Below are positions 9,120 to 16,896 of a stretch of DNA of 43,710 nucleotides, piece after piece. Position numbers and translations under genes: made by a program. The number at the start of each line of letters is the position of its first letter. Position 1 is the first letter of the stretch. This stretch comes from Mariaggregatimicrobium sp964498785 (GTDB lineage Bacteria; Zhuqueibacterota; Zhuqueibacteria; Thermofontimicrobiales; Thiofontviventaceae), in NCBI GenBank assembly GCA_964498785.1, contig CAZCJL010000057.1, forward strand, positions 1 to 43,710. The letters run 5' to 3'. A model generated the notes under the pieces. That model saw only the letters and a list, made by a program, of their open reading frames with translations. It did not search any database and was not told where the DNA came from.

Positions 9120-10360
9120 TGTTTACGTCTCCTGCGCAATTCATTCAATACATCATCAATTCGAATGTCACTTTGTGCCAATAGAACAGTCAGAAAGTAT
9201 AACACGTCGGCTGCTTCCCAGATGATATGATCCCTTTCGTCCGCTTCAACAACTTCGTTCGCTTCTTCTAATATTTTCTCGCGCACTTTTTTATATGTTA
9301 ATGTCGCTGTATAGGAGCCTGGTTTCGGATTCTCAAAACGATCTTTAATAACATCATATAATTCATAAAAGCTAAATTTTTTATCTCCAAAACAGGAATA
9401 ATTATCAAAATGGCAGGCTGCTTCTGTTTGGTTCACTGTTACCAGTAATGCGTCGCTATCACAATCGGTTCTGACTTTCACAAAATTCTGCACATGTCCT
9501 GATGTTTCCCCTTTCATCCATAGTTTGTTTCTTGAACGGGAGAAGTACCACATTTTTCCGGTATTAAAAGTTTTTAGGAGCGAATCCCTGGTGCTGTAAG
9601 CCACCATCAGTACCTGGCCTGCTGGATCTGTGGTAATTGTCGGAATGAGTTTGTTTTTCCAATTCAGCGATTCGATAAATGCATTGGTTAATTCAAGCGT
9701 TCCTGTGTAAAGTGCCATTCCTAACTGGGCGTTAGCCTGAATCGAACTAATTTCATGTAATTCATCAACAGTCGTAATTCCGCCAGCAACAGTGAGTCTA
9801 TTTTTTGTCAACCGTGCTATTTTTTTAATTGTGCTCATATCTGTTCCCTGCATACCACCCTCTTTATCCACACATGTAAACAGAAATTCGTTCACATATT
9901 GTTCAAGCTCTTTTACGACGTCAAGCACCTGTAGTCCGGTGTGATGTTTCCAGGCCTGAGTTACAATTTCGCCGTTAAACGCATCGATGGCAATCATCAG
10001 GTGGCGTCTGCCAACGGTTTTTGCAAGTTTGTCCAGAAATTCATGATTCACGTTATCATTTTCAAATGCTTTGGTGCCAATAATTACTTTGATCGCTCCC
10101 AGTGAGATCAATTCTTTGGCTTGATTGACATCCCGAATACCACCGCCAACGCGACACTCTGCAAACCGGCAAATTTGTTTGATGATATCGAGATTATTAC
10201 CTTTGTTCATTGCAGCGTCTAAATCGATTACGGCAATTTCGCTGTATTTATTAAATTGATTCGCCAGTTCAATCGGATTCTCCCGTTCCAGCATTTTGTC
10301 CCGGCCTTGTTTCAGTTGCACTGCTTTGCCATTCATCAGATCAATCGAGGGAATAATCAT
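9116..10360 (-). CDS. hisA-hisIE: HisA-HisI-HisE trifunctional fusion
   Basis: A 414-aa protein joining three activities. Residues 1 to about 235 are HisA, the ProFAR isomerase (IIPSIDLMNGKAVQLKQG, VGGGIRD, VAGGITT). Residues about 240-330 are HisI, phosphoribosyl-AMP cyclohydrolase (MWYFSRSRNKLWMKGETSG, TDCDSDALLV, ACHFDNYSCF). Residues about 335-414 are HisE, phosphoribosyl-ATP pyrophosphatase (VREKILEEANEVVEA, WEAADVLYFLTVLLA). Fused HisI-HisE is common; HisA in front of it is unusual. The key metal and phosphate residues of HisI/HisE look intact. The HisA half keeps the first catalytic Asp (SID), while the second reads VDKEGGMQGTD, somewhat diverged. Start and stop each overlap the neighbours by 4 nt; AAGGAG lies 10 nt before the ATG. 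The order fused HisA-HisI-HisE then hisD recalls fungal HIS4. Confidence 0.95.
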   Translation of the reverse strand: MIIPSIDLMNGKAVQLKQGRDKMLERENPIELANQFNKYSEIAVIDLDAAMNKGNNLDIIKQICRFAECRVGGGIRDVNQAKELISLGAIKVIIGTKAFENDNVNHEFLDKLAKTVGRRHLMIAIDAFNGEIVTQAWKHHTGLQVLDVVKELEQYVNEFLFTCVDKEGGMQGTDMSTIKKIARLTKNRLTVAGGITTVDELHEISSIQANAQLGMALYTGTLELTNAFIESLNWKNKLIPTITTDPAGQVLMVAYSTRDSLLKTFNTGKMWYFSRSRNKLWMKGETSGHVQNFVKVRTDCDSDALLVTVNQTEAACHFDNYSCFGDKKFSFYELYDVIKDRFENPKPGSYTATLTYKKVREKILEEANEVVEADERDHIIWEAADVLYFLTVLLAQSDIRIDDVLNELRRRRKQ

Positions 10361-11109
10361 CGGACACAGACTCCTTTTTGTTTCAGGTACGTTTTTATAT
10401 CGTCAATTGTATAGTCGCCATAATGAAGCAGAGAAGCCAGTAAAACAGCATCACCTTTGCCGATTGCAATCGCCTCATACATTTGCTCCAATGTTCCGGC
10501 GCCACCAGAGGCAATAACCGGTATTCCCACGGATTCCGCGACAATTCGGGTTAACTCAAGATCATATCCCTGCTTCATCCCATCCATGTCGATAGAATTT
10601 AGGAGTATTTCACCGGCGCCGCGCTGTTCGCCTTCCTTTGCCCATTCAATTGCGTCAATTTGAGCATCTATTCGCCCGCCATTGATATAAGCGTGCCAGG
10701 TTTCACCTGTTCTTTTTGCATCAATTGAAAGCACAATGCACTGGGACCCAAAATTTATCGCGGCTTCGTTTAATAATTCCGGATTCCTGATCCCAGCCGT
10801 ACAGACAGCCACTTTATCCGCTCCGGCCTTTAAAATTCGACGAATATCTGCAACTTCACGGATTCCGCCACCGACAGTCAGTGGAATGAAAACTTCTTTA
10901 GATACGTTTTCCACGACATCAGCCATTATTTCCCGACTTTTATATGAAGCGCCAATATCAAGGAATGTTAATTCATCTGCCCCCTGGTCATTGTACATAC
11001 GTGCGAGTTCGACCGGATCGCCAGCGTCACGGATGTTTTTAAATTTTATTCCTTTTACAACCCGACCGTTGTCAACATCAAGGCAGGGTATTATTCGTGT
11101 TGCTAACAT
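10357..11109 (-). CDS. hisF: Imidazole glycerol phosphate synthase, cyclase subunit
   Basis: A 250-aa TIM barrel, full length. With HisH it converts PRFAR and glutamine-derived ammonia to imidazole glycerol phosphate and AICAR. Visible are MLATRIIPCLDVDNGRVVKG with the first catalytic Asp (CLDVD), PLTVGGGIR, DKVAVCTAG, and NSIDMDGMKQGYD with the second Asp, then PVIASGGAG. It overlaps hisH upstream by 7 nt and the hisA fusion downstream by 4 nt. Confidence 0.97.
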   Translation of the reverse strand: MLATRIIPCLDVDNGRVVKGIKFKNIRDAGDPVELARMYNDQGADELTFLDIGASYKSREIMADVVENVSKEVFIPLTVGGGIREVADIRRILKAGADKVAVCTAGIRNPELLNEAAINFGSQCIVLSIDAKRTGETWHAYINGGRIDAQIDAIEWAKEGEQRGAGEILLNSIDMDGMKQGYDLELTRIVAESVGIPVIASGGAGTLEQMYEAIAIGKGDAVLLASLLHYGDYTIDDIKTYLKQKGVCVR

Positions 11110-11702
11110 TTTTCAACCCAATTTTTTATTAATTTTAAACCTAATTCACCGCTCTTTTCCGGATGGAATTGAACAGCATAAATATTGCCGCTTTCAATAA
11201 TGGTAGGATAGTTTACGCCATAATCGGTTGTAGCGACTACAATTTCATTATTTTTCGGAGCAATGTAATAACTGTGAACCAGGTAGAAAAAGGTTTGATC
11301 CGGAATTCCGTGCAGAAGATTTGACTTTTTTTTGATATTAATCTGATTCCAGCCGATTTGTGGCACTTTGCCGTTTGTAAATCGCAAATTTGCCCCTTCA
11401 AAGGACGCCAATCCCTCAGCATCCTCAGATTCCTGGCTATTTTCAAATAGTAATTGAAGCCCGAGGCAAATACCCAGGAATGGTTTGTTCAGGAAAAGCC
11501 ACTGTCGTAAAAATTCAAAAAAACCGGATTCTTTCAATCGTTCCACAGCCATGCCAAAAGCGCCAACTCCGGGCAAAACAATCTTCTCGATATATTGAGC
11601 TTCATCGATATTTGAAACCACTTTGTTGGCAACTCCCAAATAATCGAAGGCCTTTTTTACGGATCGCAGGTTTCCGGCGCCATAATCAATTATTGCTATC
11701 AT
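11103..11702 (-). CDS. hisH: Imidazole glycerol phosphate synthase, glutamine amidotransferase subunit
   Basis: A 199-aa class I glutaminase that feeds ammonia to HisF. It shows IIDYGAGNLRSVKKAF, LPGVGAFG, the nucleophile elbow GICLGLQLLFE with the catalytic Cys, and VQFHPEKSG holding the catalytic His and Glu. The ATG at 11702 is preferred over an in-frame TTG two codons upstream; AAGGA precedes it. It overlaps the end of hisB by 17 nt, so expression is likely coupled. Confidence 0.95.
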   Translation of the reverse strand: MIAIIDYGAGNLRSVKKAFDYLGVANKVVSNIDEAQYIEKIVLPGVGAFGMAVERLKESGFFEFLRQWLFLNKPFLGICLGLQLLFENSQESEDAEGLASFEGANLRFTNGKVPQIGWNQINIKKKSNLLHGIPDQTFFYLVHSYYIAPKNNEIVVATTDYGVNYPTIIESGNIYAVQFHPEKSGELGLKLIKNWVEKC

Positions 11703-12291
11703 TTTCAATCATTCCTTTTGTACTTGGTATATGTTCGATTGCTCTGGGATCCAGTGAGCAAGCCATTTTCATCGCTTTGGCAAAAGCTTTAAAAACCGCT
11801 TCTATTTTGTGATGATCGCTGCGACCGTAGGGCATTTTTACAACAACATTCGCCATTGCGTTGACGGCAAATCCATAAAAGAAATCTTTAAGAATATCGG
11901 TATCCAAATCACCACAGAATCGGCGTTTAAATGTTGTATCGTATTGCAAAAAGGGTCTACCGCCAATGTCAATCGCAACGACTGCCAGCGCTTCGTCCAT
12001 GGGATACACAAAATATCCGGCCCTGTTTATTCCCTTTCGGTCGCCAAGCGCTTTTTTAAAAGCCTGTCCCATCACAATTCCGCAATCTTCAATCAAATGA
12101 TGCTGATCCACTTCAAGGTCACCACGCGCCTTGATCTTCAAATCAAACAGCCCATGCTTTGTAAACGATTCCAGCATGTGCTTCAAAAAACCAATCGGCG
12201 TATCAATTTCGTATTTTCCCTGCCCATCGATATTAAGTTCGATAGAAATTTGAGTTTCGTTTGTATTACGCTCAAATGTTGCATTTCTCAC
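11686..12291 (-). CDS. hisB: Imidazoleglycerol-phosphate dehydratase
   Basis: A 201-aa monofunctional IGPD, the usual size for bacteria that do not fuse a phosphatase to it. Mn-binding repeats are visible as DQHHLIEDCGI and GRSDHHKIEAVFKAFAKA, with TPIGFLKHML near the N-terminus. The start codon is GTG, overlapping the TGA of the HAD phosphatase gene (GTGA), so translation is probably coupled. Confidence 0.96.
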   Translation of the reverse strand: MRNATFERNTNETQISIELNIDGQGKYEIDTPIGFLKHMLESFTKHGLFDLKIKARGDLEVDQHHLIEDCGIVMGQAFKKALGDRKGINRAGYFVYPMDEALAVVAIDIGGRPFLQYDTTFKRRFCGDLDTDILKDFFYGFAVNAMANVVVKMPYGRSDHHKIEAVFKAFAKAMKMACSLDPRAIEHIPSTKGMIENDSNN

Positions 12292-12968
12292 TCTAAAATC
12301 TCCATAATCTGATTAACATCATCAATAACCAGCGTCGCTCCACTCTGCTGTAAGCGATCTTTTACAACTTCTTTGTTACCATCATCACAAAGTACTCCCA
12401 CCGGAATGATATGGGCAGCGCAAGCCGCTTTGATATCATCGACCGTGTCGCCAAGATAAATCGCAGAGTTAGTACTCAGCGTTTTTAAGATTTGTAAAAT
12501 TCCGTCCGGCGCCGGTTTTCCGCGACCCGGAGGAGTATCTTCCATCGCAACGAGCGAATCAAAAAATGGTCTCACTGAAAATCGCTCCATTACATGTTCC
12601 GCCTCAATCCGAGGACGGCCGGTTACGATTCCGGTTTTGTATTTTCGAGTAATTGTTTGAAGAATTTCTTGTTTCATGAGCCACTTCTCATTCATGATTA
12701 GGCCGTTAAAATTTTTGCCAAGATAATATTCCTGAAATTTATTGATAACGTTTGTTAAATCAACCATAAATCCTCTGGTACGAATAAGATCTTTGGTGAG
12801 TTTCCAATCATTGTTATAACCGCCTCTTTGTTTGAAATCAGCTATTTCAGAAAAGTTCACTTTTTGATCGGTAAAAAATTCAGATGTTTTCTTAATTGCC
12901 ATACGGTATGATTGGGAAACATCTACCAGCACACCATCCATATCAAACAATATTGTATCAATTTTCAT
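12288..12968 (-). CDS. HAD-superfamily phosphatase, candidate histidinol-phosphate phosphatase
   Basis: A 226-aa HAD subfamily IA protein: motif I DMDGVLVDV with the nucleophile Asp, motif II VTGRP, motif III with Lys in GRGKPAPDGI, motif IV YLGDTVDDIKAA. It resembles the TIGR01548 group, whose members are found within or fused to histidine genes. It is placed between hisC and hisB, beginning directly after the hisC stop and overlapping hisB by 4 nt. No HisN, PHP-type HisK or HisB-N domain is in the operon, so this is the natural candidate for dephosphorylating histidinol phosphate. That activity is inferred from position. Confidence 0.85.
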   Translation of the reverse strand: MKIDTILFDMDGVLVDVSQSYRMAIKKTSEFFTDQKVNFSEIADFKQRGGYNNDWKLTKDLIRTRGFMVDLTNVINKFQEYYLGKNFNGLIMNEKWLMKQEILQTITRKYKTGIVTGRPRIEAEHVMERFSVRPFFDSLVAMEDTPPGRGKPAPDGILQILKTLSTNSAIYLGDTVDDIKAACAAHIIPVGVLCDDGNKEVVKDRLQQSGATLVIDDVNQIMEILE

Positions 12969-14021
12969 CTATTCGCCTGCTATTTGCATCAATTTCTTCA
13001 GGAAGACATTATTTTCATAGGGAGAGCCAACTGTCATTCTGACGTAAGAATCCAATCGCCCACCTTTAAATACGCGAATAAGGACGCCTTTTTCATAAAA
13101 TGCCTGATACACTTCTTTGGCCGCTTTGTTTGCTATTTCAAACAGAATAAAATTTGTATACGAGGGCACCACCTTTAAATTCGGAAAAGCGCGCATTTCT
13201 CTTAAAATTCGCTCCCGCTCCTCGACGATCTGTCCGGCGATTTTTTGGATATATGAATAATTCTTCATTAAAATTTCACCAGCGATTTGCTGAAAAACGC
13301 CGACAGAAAATGGCAGTTTCGCTTTTTCGATATGAATTGCTGCTTCAGGATTGGCAAGCATATAGCCCAATCGTAACCCAGCCAGGGAAAACGCTTTGGA
13401 ACACGTTCGAATGACGACTAAATTGTCAATTGTTTTTAAAAGAGATTGAGCCGAATGACCATAGAATTCATAATACGCCTCGTCAACCACAAGCGTCCCA
13501 TTAATGTTGTGTGCGATCTCTTCAATCTGCTTTACTTTTAATATTGTTCCTGTTGGCGCATTGGGAATCGCTAAAAACAACAATTGAACATCTGCCGCTT
13601 TTTCAATGATTTTCGGCACATCAAAACCGAAATCGCTGAGCAGTGGCACCTCAATAACTTCCATGTCCATAATTTTTGCTAATCTCGGATATACAGAAAA
13701 TCCCGGAGTTATCACAAGAATTTTGTCTCCGCTGTAACAAAAGGCATTCATTAGTGTTTGAATCATCTCATTCGAACCATTCCCCGGTATTATACCATCA
13801 GTTGGGTAGTTTGTATATTCAGAAATTGCATTAATGAGAGATTGTGGTCGTAATTCTGCATAGCGGTTCCATGCGGCGAGTTGAAGTTTTTCTTGAATTT
13901 CTGCCTTAAGTTCAGACGGAACGTCATACGGTGATTCATTTTGATTTAATTTGATGACTTCATCGTCTTGCAGCACGTAATATGTGTCGAGTTCCATCAG
14001 AACCTGTTTCAAATTTCTCAT
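12969..14021 (-). CDS. hisC: Histidinol-phosphate aminotransferase
   Basis: A 350-aa fold type I PLP aminotransferase. It converts imidazole acetol phosphate and glutamate to histidinol phosphate. Marks: KLNQNESPYDVP near the N-terminus, PGNGSNEMIQ, AIPNAPTGT, VVDEAYYEF with the PLP-contacting Asp and Tyr, and TCSKAFSLAGLRLGY with the Schiff-base Lys. The C-terminal RMTVGSPYENN holds the substrate Arg. The ATG overlaps the hisG stop by 4 nt, with GAAAGG upstream. Confidence 0.96.
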   Translation of the reverse strand: MRNLKQVLMELDTYYVLQDDEVIKLNQNESPYDVPSELKAEIQEKLQLAAWNRYAELRPQSLINAISEYTNYPTDGIIPGNGSNEMIQTLMNAFCYSGDKILVITPGFSVYPRLAKIMDMEVIEVPLLSDFGFDVPKIIEKAADVQLLFLAIPNAPTGTILKVKQIEEIAHNINGTLVVDEAYYEFYGHSAQSLLKTIDNLVVIRTCSKAFSLAGLRLGYMLANPEAAIHIEKAKLPFSVGVFQQIAGEILMKNYSYIQKIAGQIVEERERILREMRAFPNLKVVPSYTNFILFEIANKAAKEVYQAFYEKGVLIRVFKGGRLDSYVRMTVGSPYENNVFLKKLMQIAGE

Positions 14022-14872
14022 AATACAACCTTTCTGAATTCATACTCCAAAATATCTGTTGCGCCGTGTTTTTTAAGCATGGGAATTAATTTTACAACTT
14101 CATTTCGCTTTACCGCGACTTTAATTGCATATCCTTTTTCCCCATAAAGCGGAGCAACTGTCGGAGAGCGCATTGAAGGTAAGACGTTTATGATTTCATC
14201 AAATTTTTCTTTGGGAACATTCATTTCCAGCATCACACGATCTCGAGCGTCGAGTACGGATTTGAACAGCATTTTCATTTCATCAATTTTTTGACGTTTT
14301 CGGGGATCATTCAATGCTTCGTTGTTCGCGATAAATCGGGTAGACGATTCGGCCACCAGGTGAATGATATGCAGATTATGTTCCCGTAATGTACGCCCTG
14401 TGGATACATTATCAATAATCATATCGGCATCATCCGGCGGAAAGACTTCGGTCGCGCCAAACGTTCGAATAAGAATATAATTATATCCCATTTTTTCCAA
14501 AAAGCTTCGGGCAATGTGTTCGTATTCAGTTGCTACGACTATTTTTCGTTTTTTCAAATCCCTGTTTTTTAAATTCTCGGGGACTGCGGCAATTATTTTC
14601 ACATTATCAAAACCGAGGTCCATAATTTCGGTGATATGTGCGCCAGTTTCAACAACCCAATCGTGGCCGGTAAAGCCGACATCATGAGCGCCTAACTCGA
14701 TCAACTGTGGGATGTTTTGCGGTTTCATGATTTTTGCTTCGATTTCATCATCATTCAGCTTGGGAATATATGTCCGGTCTCTGACTTCAAAACCGAATCC
14801 GGATTCACTCAGCAAATTCGTAACGTTATTATAAATCCTACCTTTAGGGATTACCACTTTCAAGATGCTCAC
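14018..14872 (-). CDS. hisG: ATP phosphoribosyltransferase, long form
   Basis: A 284-aa HisG of the long, HisZ-independent type, committing ATP and PRPP to histidine synthesis. The catalytic part begins SILKVVIPKGRIYNNV and contains the phosphate loop DMIIDNVSTGRTLREH. The last 75 or so residues (EMNVPKEKFDEIINVLPSM to EYEFRKVVL) are the ACT-like HisG_C domain that binds histidine for feedback inhibition. The GTG start at 14872 is chosen because GGAGAG lies 4 nt before it and the protein then begins as usual for the family. An ATG at 14896 would add 8 residues but lies only 6 nt after the leader T tract and has no Shine-Dalgarno. First gene of the his operon. Confidence 0.95.
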   Translation of the reverse strand: MSILKVVIPKGRIYNNVTNLLSESGFGFEVRDRTYIPKLNDDEIEAKIMKPQNIPQLIELGAHDVGFTGHDWVVETGAHITEIMDLGFDNVKIIAAVPENLKNRDLKKRKIVVATEYEHIARSFLEKMGYNYILIRTFGATEVFPPDDADMIIDNVSTGRTLREHNLHIIHLVAESSTRFIANNEALNDPRKRQKIDEMKMLFKSVLDARDRVMLEMNVPKEKFDEIINVLPSMRSPTVAPLYGEKGYAIKVAVKRNEVVKLIPMLKKHGATDILEYEFRKVVL

Positions 14873-14902
14873 GGTTCTCTCCGAATTAATTTTCATTCCG
14901 AT

Positions 14903-14945
14903 AAAAAAAAATCTTCGGAAAAAAGGTGCCGATATTTTCCGAAGA
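14903..14945 (-). terminator. Intrinsic terminator in the hisG leader (candidate attenuator)
   Basis: On the minus strand TCTTCGGAAAA (14945-14935), a 12-nt loop, and TTTTCCGAAGA (14922-14912) form a perfect 11-bp stem, followed by nine T (14911-14903). It lies after the his promoter and about 30 nt before the hisG start, so operon transcripts must pass through it. AAGGT just 5' of the stem can pair with ACCTT at the 3' side of the loop, which would compete with the stem; this is a possible antiterminator but only 5 bp. There is no space for a His-rich leader peptide or a T-box. It may instead end transcripts from the upstream LOG gene. Confidence 0.8.
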
Positions 14946-14972
14946 CCTTGCGATCTACGTTAAATAGACGTA

Positions 14973-15001
14973 AAAATAACAATAACTATGGAAAATGTCA
15001 A
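14973..15001 (-). promoter_or_regulatory. Sigma-70-type promoter of the his operon
   Basis: On the minus strand a perfect -35 TTGACA (15001-14996), a 17-nt spacer, and TATTTT as -10 (14978-14973). Transcription should start near 14966, about 20 nt before the leader hairpin. It is the best promoter match seen in the window. Confidence 0.75.
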
Positions 15002-15078
15002 TAATTATTTTTAAAAATTTAGCGCTCGTCCTCGATATTTTGGAAACCACAACTTTGATGAGCGGGTCAGAGAACTGG

Positions 15079-15666
15079 TTAACGAACAGCCGCAAACTGG
15101 CGAGCGCCGGAGTCCCATACAGGTGCATCCTCTATTGCGGAAAGCACTTTTTCGGGGCCAGTAACAACAGACCACATAAAACGATGTCGGGCGTCCAGAA
15201 AATTATTTCCAATCATTTGTTCAAATAGCTGGACTAATGGATCATAAAAATGGTTGATGTTGACGAGAATAATTGGCTGTGTCAAAATTCCGAGGCGTTT
15301 CCAGGTTATCGCTTCAAGCAATTCTTCGAGGGTACCGGTACCACCAGGTAATGATATAATTGCATCAACCCCTTCGATCATTTTCTTTTTTCGTTCGTGC
15401 ATGTCGTTGACAATGATTAATTCAGATAATCCTTTGTGATTTAATTCCAAATCGCACAGAAAATTCGGCATGATCCCAATCACTTTTCCGCCATTTTCAA
15501 TAGCAGCGTCTGCTAAACGCCCCATTGGTCCGATAGTGCTACCACCATAAACAATGGTAATTTCATTTTGAGCCAGCAATTTTCCAAGTCTCTCAGCAGC
15601 ATTCAGGTATTCCGGGCCTGATTTATTACTCGACGCTAAATAGACACACACTTTGTTGATTTTCAT
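15079..15666 (-). CDS. LOG-family nucleotide phosphoribohydrolase
   Basis: A 195-aa LOG family protein (Rossmann-like, 'lysine decarboxylase-like' in older annotation). The signature PGGTGTLEELLEAITWKRLG is present, with VYGGSTIGPMGRLADAA near the N-terminus. Family members cleave the N-glycosidic bond of nucleoside 5'-monophosphates (cytokinin riboside phosphates in plants, AMP in bacteria) to base and ribose 5-phosphate. The start MKINKVCVYLASS at 15666 is favoured: an upstream in-frame ATG at 15720 sits inside a strong hairpin that appears to end the cytochrome transcript, although it has a weak AAAGGG site. The two readings differ by 18 residues. Its promoter could not be identified. Confidence 0.85.
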   Translation of the reverse strand: MKINKVCVYLASSNKSGPEYLNAAERLGKLLAQNEITIVYGGSTIGPMGRLADAAIENGGKVIGIMPNFLCDLELNHKGLSELIIVNDMHERKKKMIEGVDAIISLPGGTGTLEELLEAITWKRLGILTQPIILVNINHFYDPLVQLFEQMIGNNFLDARHRFMWSVVTGPEKVLSAIEDAPVWDSGARQFAAVR

Positions 15667-15690
15667 CGATAATGGATTCCATTTTGCTGT

Positions 15691-15732
15691 AAAATAAAGA
15701 AAAGGGTTCAGAATTTTCATTCTAAACCCTTT
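15691..15732 (-). terminator. Intrinsic terminator after the tetraheme cytochrome gene
   Basis: Arms AAAGGGTT (15701-15708) and AACCCTTT (15725-15732), then one mismatch, a further 5-bp stem and a TTTC tetraloop. On the minus strand it is followed by TCTTTATTTT. It lies between the cytochrome stop and the LOG start and overlaps the longer LOG start option. Confidence 0.75.
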
Positions 15733-15758
15733 ACAAGTTTACACTCTTTAAATAAATC

Positions 15759-16316
15759 CTACTTTTTCGGAGTTGGATGGGCGACTTTCTTAACTTCTTC
15801 TTCAAAGACAAACTCTTTGTAGGTCGGGCTTTTTTCGTTGTGACATTGCACGCATAATTCCTCTGTCGGTTCGATTAATCCGACAGTTTCCCCTTTAATT
15901 TCGCCAGCGTAAAGTTCTTTCATGATTTTCATAGATTTATATTCAGAGCCCGGACCATGACAGGCTTCACACGAAACTCCCTCCTCCATTGTGAGAGTTG
16001 ATTCTTTTAAGTTTTCGGCTGCTTTATATGCAGTTACATGGCACTCAAGACATTCTGCGGCTTGTTGCGGATCGCCAGTAATGCCAGCTTCTTTGGCAAC
16101 TTTTTTTGATTCTTCAGATGCCAGCGTTTCATAAGCTTTTGAATGCGCCCTTTCCTGCCAGAGCCCAAATTGATTGCCACTCTTAGACGTCTTGTGGCAC
16201 ATCTTACATTTTTTAACACCGACATATTTAAAATCTTTACCGGAATCCTGAGCATAAATTCCGACGAACATGAGTAAAATTGTAATACCCAGCATTAGTG
16301 CAATAACTCGTTTCAT
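15759..16316 (-). CDS. Secreted tetraheme c554-type cytochrome
   Basis: A 185-aa protein with a signal peptide (about residues 1-22, cut after GIYA) and four CXXCH haem sites: CKMCH (37-41), CLECH (89-93), CEACH (116-120) and CVQCH (155-159). The segment ERAHSKAYETL between sites 1 and 2 is typical of the cytochrome c554/multiheme family, where such a His can serve as a haem ligand. It presumably carries electrons in the periplasm; partners are not in the window. The start at 16316 has GGGAG 7 nt upstream, better than an upstream ATG at 16346. The C-terminal 25 residues are Lys/Glu-rich. It appears monocistronic, ending in its own terminator. Confidence 0.92.
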   Translation of the reverse strand: MKRVIALMLGITILLMFVGIYAQDSGKDFKYVGVKKCKMCHKTSKSGNQFGLWQERAHSKAYETLASEESKKVAKEAGITGDPQQAAECLECHVTAYKAAENLKESTLTMEEGVSCEACHGPGSEYKSMKIMKELYAGEIKGETVGLIEPTEELCVQCHNEKSPTYKEFVFEEEVKKVAHPTPKK

Positions 16317-16459
16317 GAAGATCTCCCACTTTGTTAACAATTCCATTTAAATTATGTTATTCTAAATTAGCATTTTTTTATTATAATGTCAAGAGAAAAA
16401 ACAAACGTTATCCTGGTTTTGATAATTTATTCTTGCTTTTTTTTGAATTATTTTTTAAA

Positions 16460-16560
16460 TTGTAACGCTTCTGTAACAGCCATCAATATCGAGCGAATTC
16501 GTTTAAATTACCCGGTGTTCGAGTTGTAACGTTCCTTGAAATAACTTTTTAATTGTAACG
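16460..16560 (+). promoter_or_regulatory. Three direct TTGTAACG repeats
   Basis: Identical 8-mers TTGTAACG occur at 16460-16467, 16524-16531 and 16553-16560, all on the plus strand, with a related TGTAACAG just after the first. Starts are 64 and 29 nt apart. They lie 150-250 nt upstream of the cytochrome start and could be binding sites of a regulator. Chance recurrence in AT-rich DNA is possible. Confidence 0.35.
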
Positions 16561-16799
16561 TACAGAATATATTATATTAAAGAACTGTCTCTCTCCTGAT
16601 TAATTATCATTCAAAATGATATCGCGCCACTCTTGCGGCAGTTGAGAACTGAATTATTGTCTTTTTCTTTTAATGGAACTAAGCGTACCTGATTTGGGCG
16701 ATGTTAAAAAAGAATTTTTTGCTCAAGTCACGGATTAATTAGTGCCTGGCCGTAAACGACATGCCACGCACTTTTAATAAATAGCACGTGGTCATAATT

Positions 16800-16815
16800 A
16801 TTGAACCGTTTCAAT
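16800..16815 (+). promoter_or_regulatory. LacI-family operator-like palindrome upstream of the sugar kinase
   Basis: ATTGAACCGTTTCAAT is a 16-bp near-palindrome with a central CG and only one mismatched pair, the form recognised by LacI/GalR regulators of sugar genes. It lies 81 nt before the FGGY kinase start. No LacI-type regulator gene is in the window. Confidence 0.5.
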
Positions 16816-16896
16816 TTTATTCAAAGTGTGTAGCACGTTAATAATTCTTTTATCAGCTTTCGGTTAAACACTAATTTACAGAAAGGACGGATATTT

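Larger units (their letters stand above)
16317..16896. other. 580-nt intergenic regulatory region between divergent genes
   Basis: No credible gene. It separates the divergent cytochrome and sugar-kinase genes and is AT-rich. It holds three TTGTAACG words, a LacI-like palindrome and two TAGCACGT words (about 16782 and 16833), one on each side of the palindrome. The promoters of both neighbours should lie here, but no clean -35/-10 pair could be fixed. Confidence 0.5.

Noticed and set aside
11809..12312. 167-codon forward frame opposite hisB
   Set aside because: It is wholly antisense to the well-supported hisB gene and shows no domain or ribosome binding site.
14897..15078. T-box or His leader peptide upstream of hisG
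   Set aside because: No specifier loop, T-box sequence or His-rich small frame was found; the leader before the terminator is only about 20 nt.
16606..16622. Fur-box-like ATCATT-caaa-ATGAT inverted repeat
   Set aside because: It matches only half of a Fur consensus and is likely by chance in AT-rich DNA.
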